Shown here: in pieces, positions 42,287 to 52,200 of the stretch
How the letters are laid out: each line of letters starts with the position of its first letter
Position numbering within the stretch: position 1 is the stretch's first letter
From: JBCDJI01 sp964351865
GTDB lineage: Bacteria; Verrucomicrobiota; Verrucomicrobiia; Methylacidiphilales; JBCBYL01
NCBI GenBank assembly: GCA_964351865.1
Contig: CAYGPJ010000006.1
Location: 65,175-129,174, forward strand
Length of the DNA: 64,000 bases
Reading direction: 5' to 3'
Position numbers and translations under genes: made by a program
Notes under the pieces: generated by a model
Database searches by the model: none
What the model saw: only the letters and a program-made list of their open reading frames with translations
Told to the model about the DNA's origin: nothing

Positions 42287-43048
42287 ATGGGTGAGTTAGA
42301 ACCAGTGTGGGAATCGCCAGATCGGTTGAGATCTGATTTGAAAACTGCAATGGCGGCTACCATGGGGAAGATTGTTGAGAGTTCGCAGGGTGCAGATTCG
42401 ATCATGCTGCATCTTCCTTCGGCTACGGGTGAGTCGCTGCCTAAGTTATATTTATCTGCGGGCATTCACGGTGATGAGCCGGCTGGACCTTTGGCGATTC
42501 TGCAATTGCTGCGAACTCCCGGTTTTTTTGACGGAGTAGAGGTATATATTTTTCCTTTATTAAACCCGTCAGGGCTTGCCGTCGGTCAGCGCGAGAATGA
42601 ACGAGGGGTTGATTTGAACCGGAATTATGGTCCGGGCGGTGTCGACGACCCGGATACGTTGGAACACAAAGATCGGTTAAATCAGTTGCCACGATTAGAC
42701 GTGGCGCTGTGTCTGCATGAAGACTGGGAAGCCAATGGCGTTTACCTCTACCACGTGGAGCCCAAGATGCCGCGTTTTGATGCGAAGCGGGTATTACATG
42801 CGATGCAATCTGTGCTACCGGTCGAAACCTCCTGTGTGATCGACGGCAGTCAGGCGTGCGGCGGGATTATTTCGCGTCAGGAAGCTGACTACATTCGTGA
42901 TGACTGGCCGGAGTCGGTGTATCTCACGAGAACACGCACCCGCGCGAGCTTCACCATGGAGACGCCGTCATCGGTACCGTTAGCCGCGCGTGTCGCCGCA
43001 CATTGTGCCGGTGTTTTGGATGTGATCCATCAGCTTAAAGAAACCTGA
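42287..43048 (+). CDS. M14/AstE-like zinc carboxypeptidase or deacylase
   Basis: 253 residues with the zinc motif AGIHGDEPAGPLA (HxxE), a partner histidine in ALCLHEDWEANG, and DLNRNYGPGG, the substrate-binding Asn-Arg of M14/succinylglutamate-desuccinylase folds. The length fits a single catalytic domain. There is no signal peptide, so it is cytoplasmic. The gene starts 8 bp after the ABC-F stop, suggesting one transcript. Whether it acts on peptides or N-acyl amino acids cannot be told. Confidence 0.8.
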   Translation: MGELEPVWESPDRLRSDLKTAMAATMGKIVESSQGADSIMLHLPSATGESLPKLYLSAGIHGDEPAGPLAILQLLRTPGFFDGVEVYIFPLLNPSGLAVGQRENERGVDLNRNYGPGGVDDPDTLEHKDRLNQLPRLDVALCLHEDWEANGVYLYHVEPKMPRFDAKRVLHAMQSVLPVETSCVIDGSQACGGIISRQEADYIRDDWPESVYLTRTRTRASFTMETPSSVPLAARVAAHCAGVLDVIHQLKET

Positions 43049-43239
43049 TGCTGATAAATTTCTGTTACACCTGCGTCAAAGAAAGTTAACACATTCAGTT
43101 TCCCATCAGAGTGGAAATTACCTGACTCTATTCTGCGCTATGCCTGAGCGATCATGACAGGCTTCATAACCAACTTATCATCAGTTGTATACATAATCGC
43201 TGCCATCATGCTCAAAAAAAGAATCACTTAATCCAAGTG

Positions 43240-43254
43240 TGGCACGGCTTAAGC
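43240..43254 (+). promoter_or_regulatory. Sigma-54-type promoter of the PEP-CTERM-motif gene
   Basis: TGGCACGGCTTAAGC has a perfect -24 TGGCAC and a GC at exactly 10 nt spacing; the -12 element reads AAGC instead of TTGC. The predicted start is near 43266, about 45 nt before the ATG at 43311. Confidence 0.5.
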
Positions 43255-43310
43255 GATATCTGAGATGGGCAATCCATTGAGATGAAACTTAAACAAGGAG
43301 AGAAAGTGCG

Positions 43311-43685
43311 ATGAATCGAGTATCAAGGCGTGTGTTTACCGTGAGCTTACTATTGACTGGCTTGGGGATGAACTCCTTAAACTTACCCCATATAGAAATT
43401 CCAGCAGTGGTGGAGTCGAGTTCTGTAGCTCCAACCGTGTTTTCTGTAGTTCCGGAGCCGGGGACGCTGGTCCTGATATTTATGGGACTCGTTGCGTTAT
43501 ACGTTCTAAGACGTTGGCAGTATGTGCAGGAAGCGGCAGAGGTTTTGCAAACGAAAGAGTGGGACGATTCAGTGGTGCAGGAAAAAATGATGTGTCATTT
43601 CCACAAGGGATACGTCTGCGCTTTTCCAGATTCGGCGGGAACTTGTCTCCATCAACGTGATGTCGCTGACCGTGCTGATGATTAA
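43311..43685 (+). CDS. Small exported protein with internal PEP-CTERM motif
   Basis: 124 residues with a strong ribosome site (AAGGAGAG). A possible signal peptide (RRVFTVSLLLTGLGMNS) precedes a short spacer, and then VPEPGTLVLIFMGLVALYVLRRW at about residues 46-69. This is a PEP-CTERM sorting signal: the PEP box, a membrane helix and a basic end. Such signals normally form the extreme C-terminus, but here about 55 further residues follow, including a Cys/His-containing tail. No frameshift is evident. The mature exported part would be only about 25 residues. The upstream sigma-54-type promoter fits known control of PEP-CTERM genes. Function is unknown. Confidence 0.65.
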   Translation: MNRVSRRVFTVSLLLTGLGMNSLNLPHIEIPAVVESSSVAPTVFSVVPEPGTLVLIFMGLVALYVLRRWQYVQEAAEVLQTKEWDDSVVQEKMMCHFHKGYVCAFPDSAGTCLHQRDVADRADD

Positions 43686-43696
43686 TCAAGTGACTG

Positions 43697-44044
43697 CTAA
43701 CTACGCGCCCTGGAAAGCATCAACTGATTGCCGTCGGTATCTTCGCACATAGCGAGGTGTGGTGGTTCACCATTTTCTGGTACCGGCTCTTTCTCACATT
43801 TGCCCCCAGCAGCGATAACTGACTGATAGCCGGACATCACATCATCGACCTGAAAGGTCAGTCCGGTCCAAGTGCGTTTGCCTTCGCCTCCCCCGTGGAT
43901 GGCAATAAAGGCCCCGCAAACTTCCAGTTCGGTGATATGCGGATTCTGCCGCACGATCTTTCCTCCAAAGCAGGTTTGATAAAACTGAACGGCGCGGTCG
44001 GAATCAGCCGCCCACAATGTGATTTTAACCTTTTCTACAGTCAT
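43697..44044 (-). CDS. VOC/glyoxalase-superfamily protein
   Basis: 115 residues, one VOC unit pair. It has ITLWAADSDRAVQFYQTCFGGKI, GLTFQVDDV and CEDTDGNQLMLSRA, which are the typical first and last strands of bleomycin-resistance/glyoxalase-type domains. The expected metal ligands are only partly visible, so the substrate cannot be predicted. It is the last of a short minus-strand group with the DUF5069 gene. Confidence 0.8.
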   Translation of the reverse strand: MTVEKVKITLWAADSDRAVQFYQTCFGGKIVRQNPHITELEVCGAFIAIHGGGEGKRTWTGLTFQVDDVMSGYQSVIAAGGKCEKEPVPENGEPPHLAMCEDTDGNQLMLSRARS

Positions 44045-44068
44045 AAGTCAGAAATCAAAAATCATCAT

Positions 44069-44485
44069 TTATCCCCGTCCCTCATCTGCATCGAGATATT
44101 GGAACATCGTGACGATGTCATCGCGATCTGCCAGGCCACTCTCTTTTTTGCGACGTTCGAGAATTTCTGAGATTTGATCGTTCCATCCTGCTTTGGAGAT
44201 GAAGCCATTCCAGATTTTGATATCCGTTTCATCGAGCGGGCGTCCATTCTGGAAACACCATTCGAGTAAGCTTTCATCTGTAGCACCTGTGGTGACTTGG
44301 CATTGCAGATTGTTATATTCCACTCTGAGCGTGTGACACATCAGGCCGTCAAAGCCTTCTCCCAGATTGGGCTGGAGGTCTGCTCGCAGCTCCCCCTTGG
44401 CATGCAGGCGCATCTTATCAATCATGCGTGGAAAGTAATAGATGCCGGAAGTTTGTTCGTAGGGTGATTTAGGAACGGAAGTCAT
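44069..44485 (-). CDS. DUF5069 domain protein
   Basis: 138 residues. It contains YYFPRMIDKMRLHAKGEL, PNLGEGFDGLMC and SLLEWCFQNGRPLDETDI, the conserved blocks of DUF5069, a family frequent in Verrucomicrobiota and Planctomycetota. It is a soluble cytoplasmic protein without known function. It lies 24 bp before the VOC gene in the same direction. Confidence 0.82.
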   Translation of the reverse strand: MTSVPKSPYEQTSGIYYFPRMIDKMRLHAKGELRADLQPNLGEGFDGLMCHTLRVEYNNLQCQVTTGATDESLLEWCFQNGRPLDETDIKIWNGFISKAGWNDQISEILERRKKESGLADRDDIVTMFQYLDADEGRG

Positions 44486-44570
44486 TTAACGAACTTAAGG
44501 CAAAATGCAGAATGCAAAAGTTAAAATTAGACTAGAACTCAGAACCTGAGTCTTTGGGTCAAATCGGGGC

Positions 44571-44966
44571 TCAGCGTGTGAGTTTTCCAGCGAAGATCGG
44601 GGCGAACTGAGCGACTCCAAAAATGCCCAACAGATAAAACTGCATTTGAGTTTCCGGGAACTCAGATCCCACCAGAAAGAGTCCGTAGAAGACAACGGCT
44701 TCGGCCAGTGCCATCCCGATGATCATGCTGGTGAGAACTTGTGAAAAGCTATGAAAGCGGGGGAGGATGACCCAGCGGATGATCAGCGAAACAAAGATAG
44801 AGCCATAGGCTAGCAGATAGGTGAATAGCGGGACAGTGCCCAGGCCATTAGCGCCACTCGGCCAGCCGTTGCCGAGGATAAACGGATAAATGAAACAACC
44901 GCTTAGTAAGACATACCAAACGATCCAGAGCACCATTTTGGGAGATTTAGGGGCGGGTATCGGCAT
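44571..44966 (-). CDS. Membrane protein with four predicted helices, unknown
   Basis: 131 residues from the ATG at 44964-44966; a TTG start 33 bp further up is less likely. Four hydrophobic segments are seen: VLWIVWYVLLSGCFIYPFI, LLAYGSIFVSLIIRWVIL, MIIGMALAEAVVFYGLFLVG and FYLLGIFGVAQFAPIF. The third has a Glu in a Gly-rich helix (GMALAEAVVFYG), a pattern shared with c-ring-like proteins, but overall I do not recognise the family. Confidence 0.6.
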   Translation of the reverse strand: MPIPAPKSPKMVLWIVWYVLLSGCFIYPFILGNGWPSGANGLGTVPLFTYLLAYGSIFVSLIIRWVILPRFHSFSQVLTSMIIGMALAEAVVFYGLFLVGSEFPETQMQFYLLGIFGVAQFAPIFAGKLTR

Positions 44967-45003
44967 GAAAGTCACTGTACAAGAGGAGAGATCAAGCAAC
45001 AGT

Positions 45004-45039
45004 AAAAAAAGCAGGCCGGTGAAATTTACCGGCCTGCTT
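45004..45039 (-). terminator. Rho-independent terminator of nrdB
   Basis: AAGCAGGCCGGT (45009-45020) pairs perfectly with ACCGGCCTGCTT (45028-45039), loop 7 nt. On the minus strand the stem is followed by TTTTT. It ends the nrdA / four-helix / nrdB group. Confidence 0.85.
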
Positions 45040-45159
45040 CAATGCCCCGCAGGGCGAGCTAATTTGCCTAGGCTCGAGAGCTTCGGCACAACAAGTAGGT
45101 TTTTTTTTGGATCGCGGTTAAGCGAAAGTGTTTTTTTGCGTAGTAGGTTACTTGCCACC

Positions 45160-46221
<1,062 letters not shown>

Positions 46222-46291
46222 AGGTTTCTCCTAGTTTCTAGTTTTGATTTTACTAATTTTGATTTTTGAATTTTTAAAGTTTGCGCCGATT

Positions 46292-46654
46292 TTATCGGCT
46301 AGGTTTGGTTTTGCTCAGAATCGTGACGAACATTTTGATGAGTTCTTCGGACTCATTAATCAGTGATGATAGTTTCGAGCCTGGAACTTTCTGGGATTCG
46401 ACGAGTAACTCCATCCAGTATCCGCTCTCTTCTAATTCTTTGAGTGAATCTCCTAATTTGGCACGAAACTCGGCAGTGCTGCGTGCTCTGATTCCCTCGC
46501 GATAATTGGCTCCCACCGAAGTCCCAGACCGGAGTAACTGATGGCCTAGGACTTGCGAGGAACCACGTGTGGGAAGCGAGTCGTATAGATTGATGATTCG
46601 CAACGCAAAATTTTTTGTGCGTGCTTTCAACATCTCTCTCAGTTCTTCACTCAT
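46292..46654 (-). CDS. Four-helix-bundle protein (S23/IVP family)
   Basis: 120 residues. It contains NFALRIINLYDSLP, LGHQLLRSGTSVGANYREG and AEFRAKLGDSLKELEESGYWMELL, the conserved features of the 23S-rRNA intervening-sequence/four-helix-bundle family (about 115-125 residues). Such genes are often found inside rRNA intervening sequences or scattered in variable regions; here it lies between nrdA and nrdB in the same direction, with 29 bp and 70 bp spacers. Its role is unknown, and it is likely an insertion into the nrd operon. Confidence 0.9.
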   Translation of the reverse strand: MSEELREMLKARTKNFALRIINLYDSLPTRGSSQVLGHQLLRSGTSVGANYREGIRARSTAEFRAKLGDSLKELEESGYWMELLVESQKVPGSKLSSLINESEELIKMFVTILSKTKPSR

Positions 46655-46683
46655 AAGTCAAAAATCCAAATTCATAAGTGAAT

Positions 46684-49554
46684 CTACTGACACGCATCGC
46701 AGTCCGGATCCGTGATGGAGCAGGCTTTGGGTGTCGGGGCTTGTGAGATCTCACGCTTCACCGCGATGTCCGAGGATGCACTCTTGCTCTTCATCCAACG
46801 TGGCTGGAGACCACGCTTATTGATGTCCATGGTAGACTTCTCAATCTGAGTGGCTGCCAGTGAGCGTAGGTAGTAAGTGGTTTTGAGACCTTTCTCCCAT
46901 GCGAACTGATACATGTTGGCCAAGGCTTTGCCGTCCGGCTTGCTCATGTAGAGGTTCAGGCTTTGTCCCATATCAATCCATTTCTGGCGGCGGCTGGCGC
47001 ATTCGATGAGCCAACGAGATTCGAGTTCAAATGCCGTGATGAAGAGGTGTTTCACTTCATCCGGGATGCGGTCGATCGTTTCAATCGAACCGTCAAAATA
47101 CTTGAGATCATCGATCATTTCTTCATCCCACAATCCACGGTTTTTGAGTTCGTTGATCAGGTAGACGTTATTGACGGTGAATTCACCGGAGAGGTTTGAC
47201 TTTACAAACAGGTGCTTGTAGGCCGGCTCGATAGACTGACTGACTCCAGCGATGTTAGAGATGGTGGCAGTAGGAGCGATGGCCATGGTGTTGGAGTTGC
47301 GCATGCCGTGTGCTTTTACTGCGCTGCGAACCATGTCCCAATCCTTGGTGGTGCTTTTGTCCATATCGACAAATCCACCACGCTCCTGTTCCAGCAGATC
47401 GATGGTGTCGATCGGTAGCAGTCCCTGCGACCATTTCGACCCCTGATAGGTTTCGTAAGCACCGCGTTCTTCTGCCAGTTTGCTGGATGCCAGAATCGCG
47501 TAGTAAGAGATGGCTTCCATGCTGACATCAGCGAACTGAACCGCATCCATCGAGGCATAAGAAACACCAATGTCGTAGAGCGCATCCTGGAATCCCATCA
47601 GGCCGAGACCGATCGGACGATGCTTCATGTTGGCATTGCGAGCTTCCGGCGTCGGGTAATAGTTGATGTCGATCACGTTGTCCAACATACGGATGGCAGT
47701 GGTGACGGTCTGCTCAAGGCGGACTTCATCGATGCCGGTTTTATCCTTGTTGATGTGACGCACGAGGTTGACGGATCCAAGGTTGCAGACCGCGGTTTCC
47801 TGATCGCTGGTGTTGAGCAGGATTTCGGTGCAGAGGTTTGAGCTGTGCACAACACCAGTGTGGTGCTGCGGGCTGCGAATGTTGGAAGGATCTTTAAAGG
47901 TGAACCACGGATGCCCGGTTTCAAACAACATGGTCAGCATGCGACGATAGAGGTCGACGGCTTCTACCTCTTTGAAGAGTGCCATTTTGCCCTCAGCTGC
48001 CAGCGCTTCGTATTCGGTATAGCGTGCTTCAAAGGCTTTCCCATAGAGGTCATGCAGATCAGGAGTTTCGCTCGGGTCGAAGAGCGTCCACTTGGCGCTG
48101 GAACGAACGCGCTTCATGAACAGATCGGGAATCCAGTTGGCGGTGTTCATATCGTGCGTGCGACGACGCTCGTCTCCGGTGTTTTTGCGGAGTTCGAGGA
48201 AGTCTTCGATATCGAGGTGCCAGGTTTCCAGATAGGCACACATGGCGCCCTTGCGTTTACCACCTTGATTGACGGCAACGGCGGTGTCATTAGCGACTTT
48301 CAGGAAAGGAATTACGCCCTGACTGGTGCCGTTAGTGCCTTTGATGTGGGCGCCGGTGGCGCGTACGTTGGTCCAGTCATTGCCCAGGCCGCCAGCCCAT
48401 TTGGAGAGGCGGGCATCATCGGAGACGACTTTGAAAATGTGATCCAGATCATCCATGATGGTGCTGAGGTAGCAGGAACTCAGCTGCGGATGCAGGGTGC
48501 CGGCATTGAACAGCGTCGGGGTAGATGAGACAAAGTAGAATTGGCTGAGCACGTTATAGAACTCAATCGCGCGCTCTTCCTTGTTTTCTTCATTCGCGGC
48601 TAGGCCCATCGCTACCCGCATCCAGAAATACTGGGGAGTTTCAATGCGACGGCCTTCATCATGGGTCAGATAACGATCATAAACCGTCTGGAGTCCGAGG
48701 TAGGTGAAGGCAAGATCGCGTTCGATCACGAGCGCATTCGCGATTTTATCCAGATCGTATTTTTTCAGATCCGGGGTGAGGCGCTGTTTTTCGATGCCTA
48801 AGTCGATGTATTGTTTAAAGCCCTCGCGGTGCATTGACTTGAGGTCAACGTGGTTGAAATCCCGCTGTAGCACTTCGCGATAGATGGTGTCGAGCAGCAG
48901 GCGTGCCGAAACGTAAGTGTAAGCTGGCTCGCGTTCGATGCGTGCTTTGGCTGCCATGATAAGCGCCTGATCGGCTTCAGCTTCTTTCACTCCATCGTAA
49001 AGATTCTGGATGGCTTCGTCGGTAATTTCCTGCGAAGAGCAGACGGATTCGAGGTCGCGGCAGGCACGAATGACTTTGCGGCGCAGTTTCTGCAGATCCA
49101 GCAGCACGCGCTGACCCTCTTTATTGATCATGTAAAGTGGCGTGCTGTCTGAGCCATCGACGCTTTTTTCACCACGCAGGGCACGTTTCTTTTTCTGCTC
49201 TTCACGGTAGAGGATATAACGGCGGGCGATGCTGTGATAGTGTGCATCCATCAGGTGAGTTTCGACCCAATCCTGAATGCGTTCGACTTCGAGTTGCTCG
49301 CCATGAACCGCTTTGGAAATCGTTTTTTCCACGATAGCATCGGTGACAGCTTGTACTTTAATCCGATCCGCCTCGTCCAGAGGTTGGTCTTGATTGATGC
49401 CGAGATCCGCTTTGAAGGCGCTCTCGATGGCCAGATAGATTCTCTGATCGTTAAATTGTTCCTGACGTCCGTCACGCTTGCGCACGGTAAATTCTTTTCC
49501 TGCTAACGGGTCGACTCCGTTTAAATCCATCTGACCTTTAGGGGCATCACTCAT
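46684..49554 (-). CDS. nrdA: Ribonucleotide reductase large subunit
   Basis: 956 residues. An N-terminal ATP-cone (about 22-115, VRKRDGRQEQFNDQRIYLAI) is followed by a second cone-like region (about 145-235, MINKEGQRVLLDLQKLRRKV), as in the multi-cone class I enzymes of Chlamydia. The barrel holds NAGTLHPQLSSCYL (active-site Cys), SSNLCTEIL with the radical-pathway region, and the finger loop NLGSVNLVRHI. The end, DPDCDACQ, supplies the CxxC-like redox pair re-reduced by thioredoxin. ATP-cones provide allosteric on/off control by dATP. NrdR-box-like sites lie about 220 bp upstream. Confidence 0.96.
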   Translation of the reverse strand: MSDAPKGQMDLNGVDPLAGKEFTVRKRDGRQEQFNDQRIYLAIESAFKADLGINQDQPLDEADRIKVQAVTDAIVEKTISKAVHGEQLEVERIQDWVETHLMDAHYHSIARRYILYREEQKKKRALRGEKSVDGSDSTPLYMINKEGQRVLLDLQKLRRKVIRACRDLESVCSSQEITDEAIQNLYDGVKEAEADQALIMAAKARIEREPAYTYVSARLLLDTIYREVLQRDFNHVDLKSMHREGFKQYIDLGIEKQRLTPDLKKYDLDKIANALVIERDLAFTYLGLQTVYDRYLTHDEGRRIETPQYFWMRVAMGLAANEENKEERAIEFYNVLSQFYFVSSTPTLFNAGTLHPQLSSCYLSTIMDDLDHIFKVVSDDARLSKWAGGLGNDWTNVRATGAHIKGTNGTSQGVIPFLKVANDTAVAVNQGGKRKGAMCAYLETWHLDIEDFLELRKNTGDERRRTHDMNTANWIPDLFMKRVRSSAKWTLFDPSETPDLHDLYGKAFEARYTEYEALAAEGKMALFKEVEAVDLYRRMLTMLFETGHPWFTFKDPSNIRSPQHHTGVVHSSNLCTEILLNTSDQETAVCNLGSVNLVRHINKDKTGIDEVRLEQTVTTAIRMLDNVIDINYYPTPEARNANMKHRPIGLGLMGFQDALYDIGVSYASMDAVQFADVSMEAISYYAILASSKLAEERGAYETYQGSKWSQGLLPIDTIDLLEQERGGFVDMDKSTTKDWDMVRSAVKAHGMRNSNTMAIAPTATISNIAGVSQSIEPAYKHLFVKSNLSGEFTVNNVYLINELKNRGLWDEEMIDDLKYFDGSIETIDRIPDEVKHLFITAFELESRWLIECASRRQKWIDMGQSLNLYMSKPDGKALANMYQFAWEKGLKTTYYLRSLAATQIEKSTMDINKRGLQPRWMKSKSASSDIAVKREISQAPTPKACSITDPDCDACQ

Positions 49555-49768
49555 GTATATTCTCTCCTCTTACTGCTGCTTGTTGCGTTATCGCGTTATC
49601 GTTTTACGTGTTCCTCTCTCAAGTCAGATATTGTCCGTTCGCATTTCGACAAAGGGTCAAAAAAGTGAGATGAACCGGACAAAACACCACTATCTGTAGT
49701 GCTCTAAATGAAAGAACTGCACCATAACTAGTGTTGAAAAGTGCCCCCGTCAAATAAATTTGCTTAAA

Positions 49769-49784
49769 TAATTCTATATAGTGT
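49769..49784. promoter_or_regulatory. NrdR-box-like site 1 upstream of nrdA
   Basis: On the minus strand it reads ACACTATATAGAATTA, matching acaCwAtATaT in its first ten positions and poorer after that. It lies 19 bp from the next box. Confidence 0.5.
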
Positions 49785-49803
49785 ATGAAATAAACCTCCG
49801 CAT

Positions 49804-49819
49804 ACACCATATATGGTTA
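49804..49819. promoter_or_regulatory. NrdR-box-like site 2 upstream of nrdA
   Basis: ACACCATATATGGTTA, with the 10 bp palindrome CCATATATGG, matches the consensus acaCwAtATaTwGtgt at most positions. Together with site 1 it forms the expected paired operator, though the 35 bp start-to-start spacing is longer than the usual 31-32 bp. Confidence 0.6.
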
Positions 49820-49984
49820 TAATTCAGGTAAAATAAGTAAAAAAGTGCGCAACTACTTGCTGGGAGCATTTTATTTTGGCTGCGGCATCCATTTCAGTTA
49901 AAAATGAGATGCCGAAATAGCCTCAAATCAGGCAAATTTGAGCCTGAAATCGACCCGAAATGGAGGCGTGGCCGCCATATTCTC

Positions 49985-51355
49985 TCATTCCCCGATATAA
50001 TGGCGCAGTGGCTTTAGAATGGACTCTGCTAATGGTTCGATCACTGAGCCATCGCGAGCTTCGATCAGCAATCGAGCCAGATTTTCGGTGCCTGAATAGC
50101 GAAAGAAAATGCGGCCGGAATCTCCGAAATCGGCTTCCGCTTTTTGAATCAGGTCGTGAATCTCCGGCATCTCTTGCAGCGGGCGCTTTTCCCGCACGTG
50201 CAGATTATAGAGTTGCTGCGGAAATTTTTTCAGAATGTGGCGCAATTCGCGCAGCGGTTGGCCGGATTCCTGAATAAATCGCAGGGCCTGGATGCCACTC
50301 AGCAGTCCGTCGCCGGTGGGGAAATGATCTAAAAAAATCATGTGGCCGGATTGTTCACCGCCCAGGCTGAGAGAGTCTTTCTGCATGGCTTCGAGCACGT
50401 AGCGGTCGCCGACATCGGTGCGGATGACCTGCCCGCCGTGTTCGGAAATACAGGCATCGAGTCCGAGATTGCTCATCACGGTGGCGACCACTTGATTGCC
50501 TTTTAGCTGGCCGGACTTCAGCATACCGACTCCGAGAATGGCGAGCAGTTCATCTCCATCCAGCGGTACTCCATCTTCATCAATCATAATCAAACGATCC
50601 GCATCCCCATCATGCGCCACTCCTAGCGGAGGGCCGCTTTGGGCTGACGCATGTTGAGCACGGTTTTTGATATCTGCGCAGATTGGTTCGGTGTGTTGGC
50701 TGCCGCAGTTGGCATTGATGTTCGTGCCGTCCGGAGTGGTGTTGAGGCGGGTGACGGTGGCTCCCAGCGATTCCAGGAAGTCGGGGGTGGTCTGGTAAGC
50801 TGCTCCATGAGAGGCGTCGACCACGATATGGCTGCCACGTAGTGAGAAATCGCTTGGGAGCGTCGCGCGGATGGCTTGGAGGTAAACGCTCACGGCCGCC
50901 GGATCGGCCTCGAAGGAGAGGGGTGGGTTCAGATGGAGTTCAGGCGCTGTGCAGGCATCGATACGTTTTTCCAAAGCCAGTTCGGTGGCGTCGGAAAGTT
51001 TGAAGCCTGCCGGATTGAAAAATTTAATGCCATTGTCCTGATGGGGGTTGTGCGAGGCGCTGATCATGGCACCGGCGGCTGCTTTTTGGGCCATGGTATT
51101 CAGCGCGACGGCGGCGGTCGGCACGACGCCGATGCGATGGCAGCGGCCACCGGCCGCCTCGACGCCTTGGCAAAAGGCGGCTTCCAATACCGGTCCGGAG
51201 GCGCGGGTGTCACGGCCGATGACAAAAAGTGGCGCTTCATCTTTACGGAAATGCTCAGCGGCGGCTTTACCTGCGCGATAAATAAAAGAGGGGGTCATAG
51301 GCTCTTGTCCGAAAGTGCCTCGAATGCCGTCCGTGCCGAAATAGCGTCGTTTCAT
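49985..51355 (-). CDS. glmM: Phosphoglucosamine mutase
   Basis: 456 residues. The start RYFGTDGIRGTFGQEPMT is diagnostic of GlmM. The phosphoserine loop is ISASHNPHQDNGIKFF, the metal loop is GVAHDGDADRLIMIDEDG, and the sugar-binding loop is GGEQSGHMIFLDHFPTGDG. The C-terminal phosphate site is FFRYSGTENLARLLIEA. It converts glucosamine-6-phosphate to glucosamine-1-phosphate for peptidoglycan and LPS precursor synthesis. It is a lone minus-strand gene. Confidence 0.96.
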   Translation of the reverse strand: MKRRYFGTDGIRGTFGQEPMTPSFIYRAGKAAAEHFRKDEAPLFVIGRDTRASGPVLEAAFCQGVEAAGGRCHRIGVVPTAAVALNTMAQKAAAGAMISASHNPHQDNGIKFFNPAGFKLSDATELALEKRIDACTAPELHLNPPLSFEADPAAVSVYLQAIRATLPSDFSLRGSHIVVDASHGAAYQTTPDFLESLGATVTRLNTTPDGTNINANCGSQHTEPICADIKNRAQHASAQSGPPLGVAHDGDADRLIMIDEDGVPLDGDELLAILGVGMLKSGQLKGNQVVATVMSNLGLDACISEHGGQVIRTDVGDRYVLEAMQKDSLSLGGEQSGHMIFLDHFPTGDGLLSGIQALRFIQESGQPLRELRHILKKFPQQLYNLHVREKRPLQEMPEIHDLIQKAEADFGDSGRIFFRYSGTENLARLLIEARDGSVIEPLAESILKPLRHYIGE

Positions 51356-51458
51356 AGAAAGTTTTTTACGGACACCAGCGCAAATGAAAACCTCAATATC
51401 GAATTTGATTGCTAAAAAAACTAGGCATACGAAAGAAAGCGTTTAGGTTCGATGCGAA

Positions 51459-52184
51459 ATGCGGTTTGGAATTTTTGGAGATATTCACAGTAATCAGGAG
51501 GCACTTGAGGCAGTTCTGGATGATATGCAGGCACAACGTGTCACGCATACGGTGTGTATCGGCGACATCGTCGGTTACAATGCCAATCCTTCCGAATGTC
51601 TGGAGTTAGTGCGTTCTTTAGGTTGCCCGGTCGTGAAGGGTAATCATGATGAAGAGGCTTCTGAAGACCGGGACATCGAGCATTTCAATCCCCTGGCATA
51701 CGAGAGCATGAACTACTCGCGCAAGCAGCTCTCCGACGATCAGAAAAAATATCTGCGCAGTTTGCTGATGCAGAAGACGATTCATGATTTTACCGTAGTG
51801 CATTCCAGTCTGGATGGCCCGGCGCGCTGGATCTATGTCTTTGCGTTGACGGAAGCTCAGAACAGTTTTGTCTATCAGCGCACACAAGTTTGCTTTTACG
51901 GACATACTCATGTTCCTACCGCTTATATTCTCGAGGACGGGGGCGTTCAGGAATGCTTTTATAAGCGGCTGGTGATTCAGGATGACAAGCAGTACTACAT
52001 TAATGTCGGATCGGTCGGACAGCCACGTGATGGGGACTGGCGGGCGGCGTATGCGATTTACGATACCGATGAAAAGACGGTTGACCTGCGACGGGTGCCT
52101 TATGACATTAATCTGGCGCAGCAGAAAATCATTGAGGCTGGTTTACCGGATCGACTGGCCGAACGTCTGGCCAATGCCGTTTAA
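51459..52184 (+). CDS. Metallophosphoesterase, YfcE/MJ0936-like
   Basis: 241 residues. It has all calcineurin-like metal motifs: FGIFGDIHSN (DxH), CIGDIVGYNANP (GDxxG), VVKGNHDEEAS (GNHD) and FYGHTHVPTAY (GHTH). The C-terminus includes VGSVGQPRDGDWRAAYAIYD, typical of the bacterial diadenosine/phosphodiesterase-like group. The substrate is not predictable. It lies 16 bp ahead of the GT9 gene. Confidence 0.9.
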   Translation: MRFGIFGDIHSNQEALEAVLDDMQAQRVTHTVCIGDIVGYNANPSECLELVRSLGCPVVKGNHDEEASEDRDIEHFNPLAYESMNYSRKQLSDDQKKYLRSLLMQKTIHDFTVVHSSLDGPARWIYVFALTEAQNSFVYQRTQVCFYGHTHVPTAYILEDGGVQECFYKRLVIQDDKQYYINVGSVGQPRDGDWRAAYAIYDTDEKTVDLRRVPYDINLAQQKIIEAGLPDRLAERLANAV

Positions 52185-52200
52185 ATCGACGGGTTAACAC

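Larger units (their letters stand above)
49555..49984. other. nrdA leader and glmM downstream region
   Basis: This 430 bp gap holds two NrdR-box-like palindromes and a stem CGGCATC / GATGCCG (about 49884-49914) past the glmM stop codon. The stem lacks a T-run, so it is a doubtful terminator. No ORF is supported. Confidence 0.5.
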
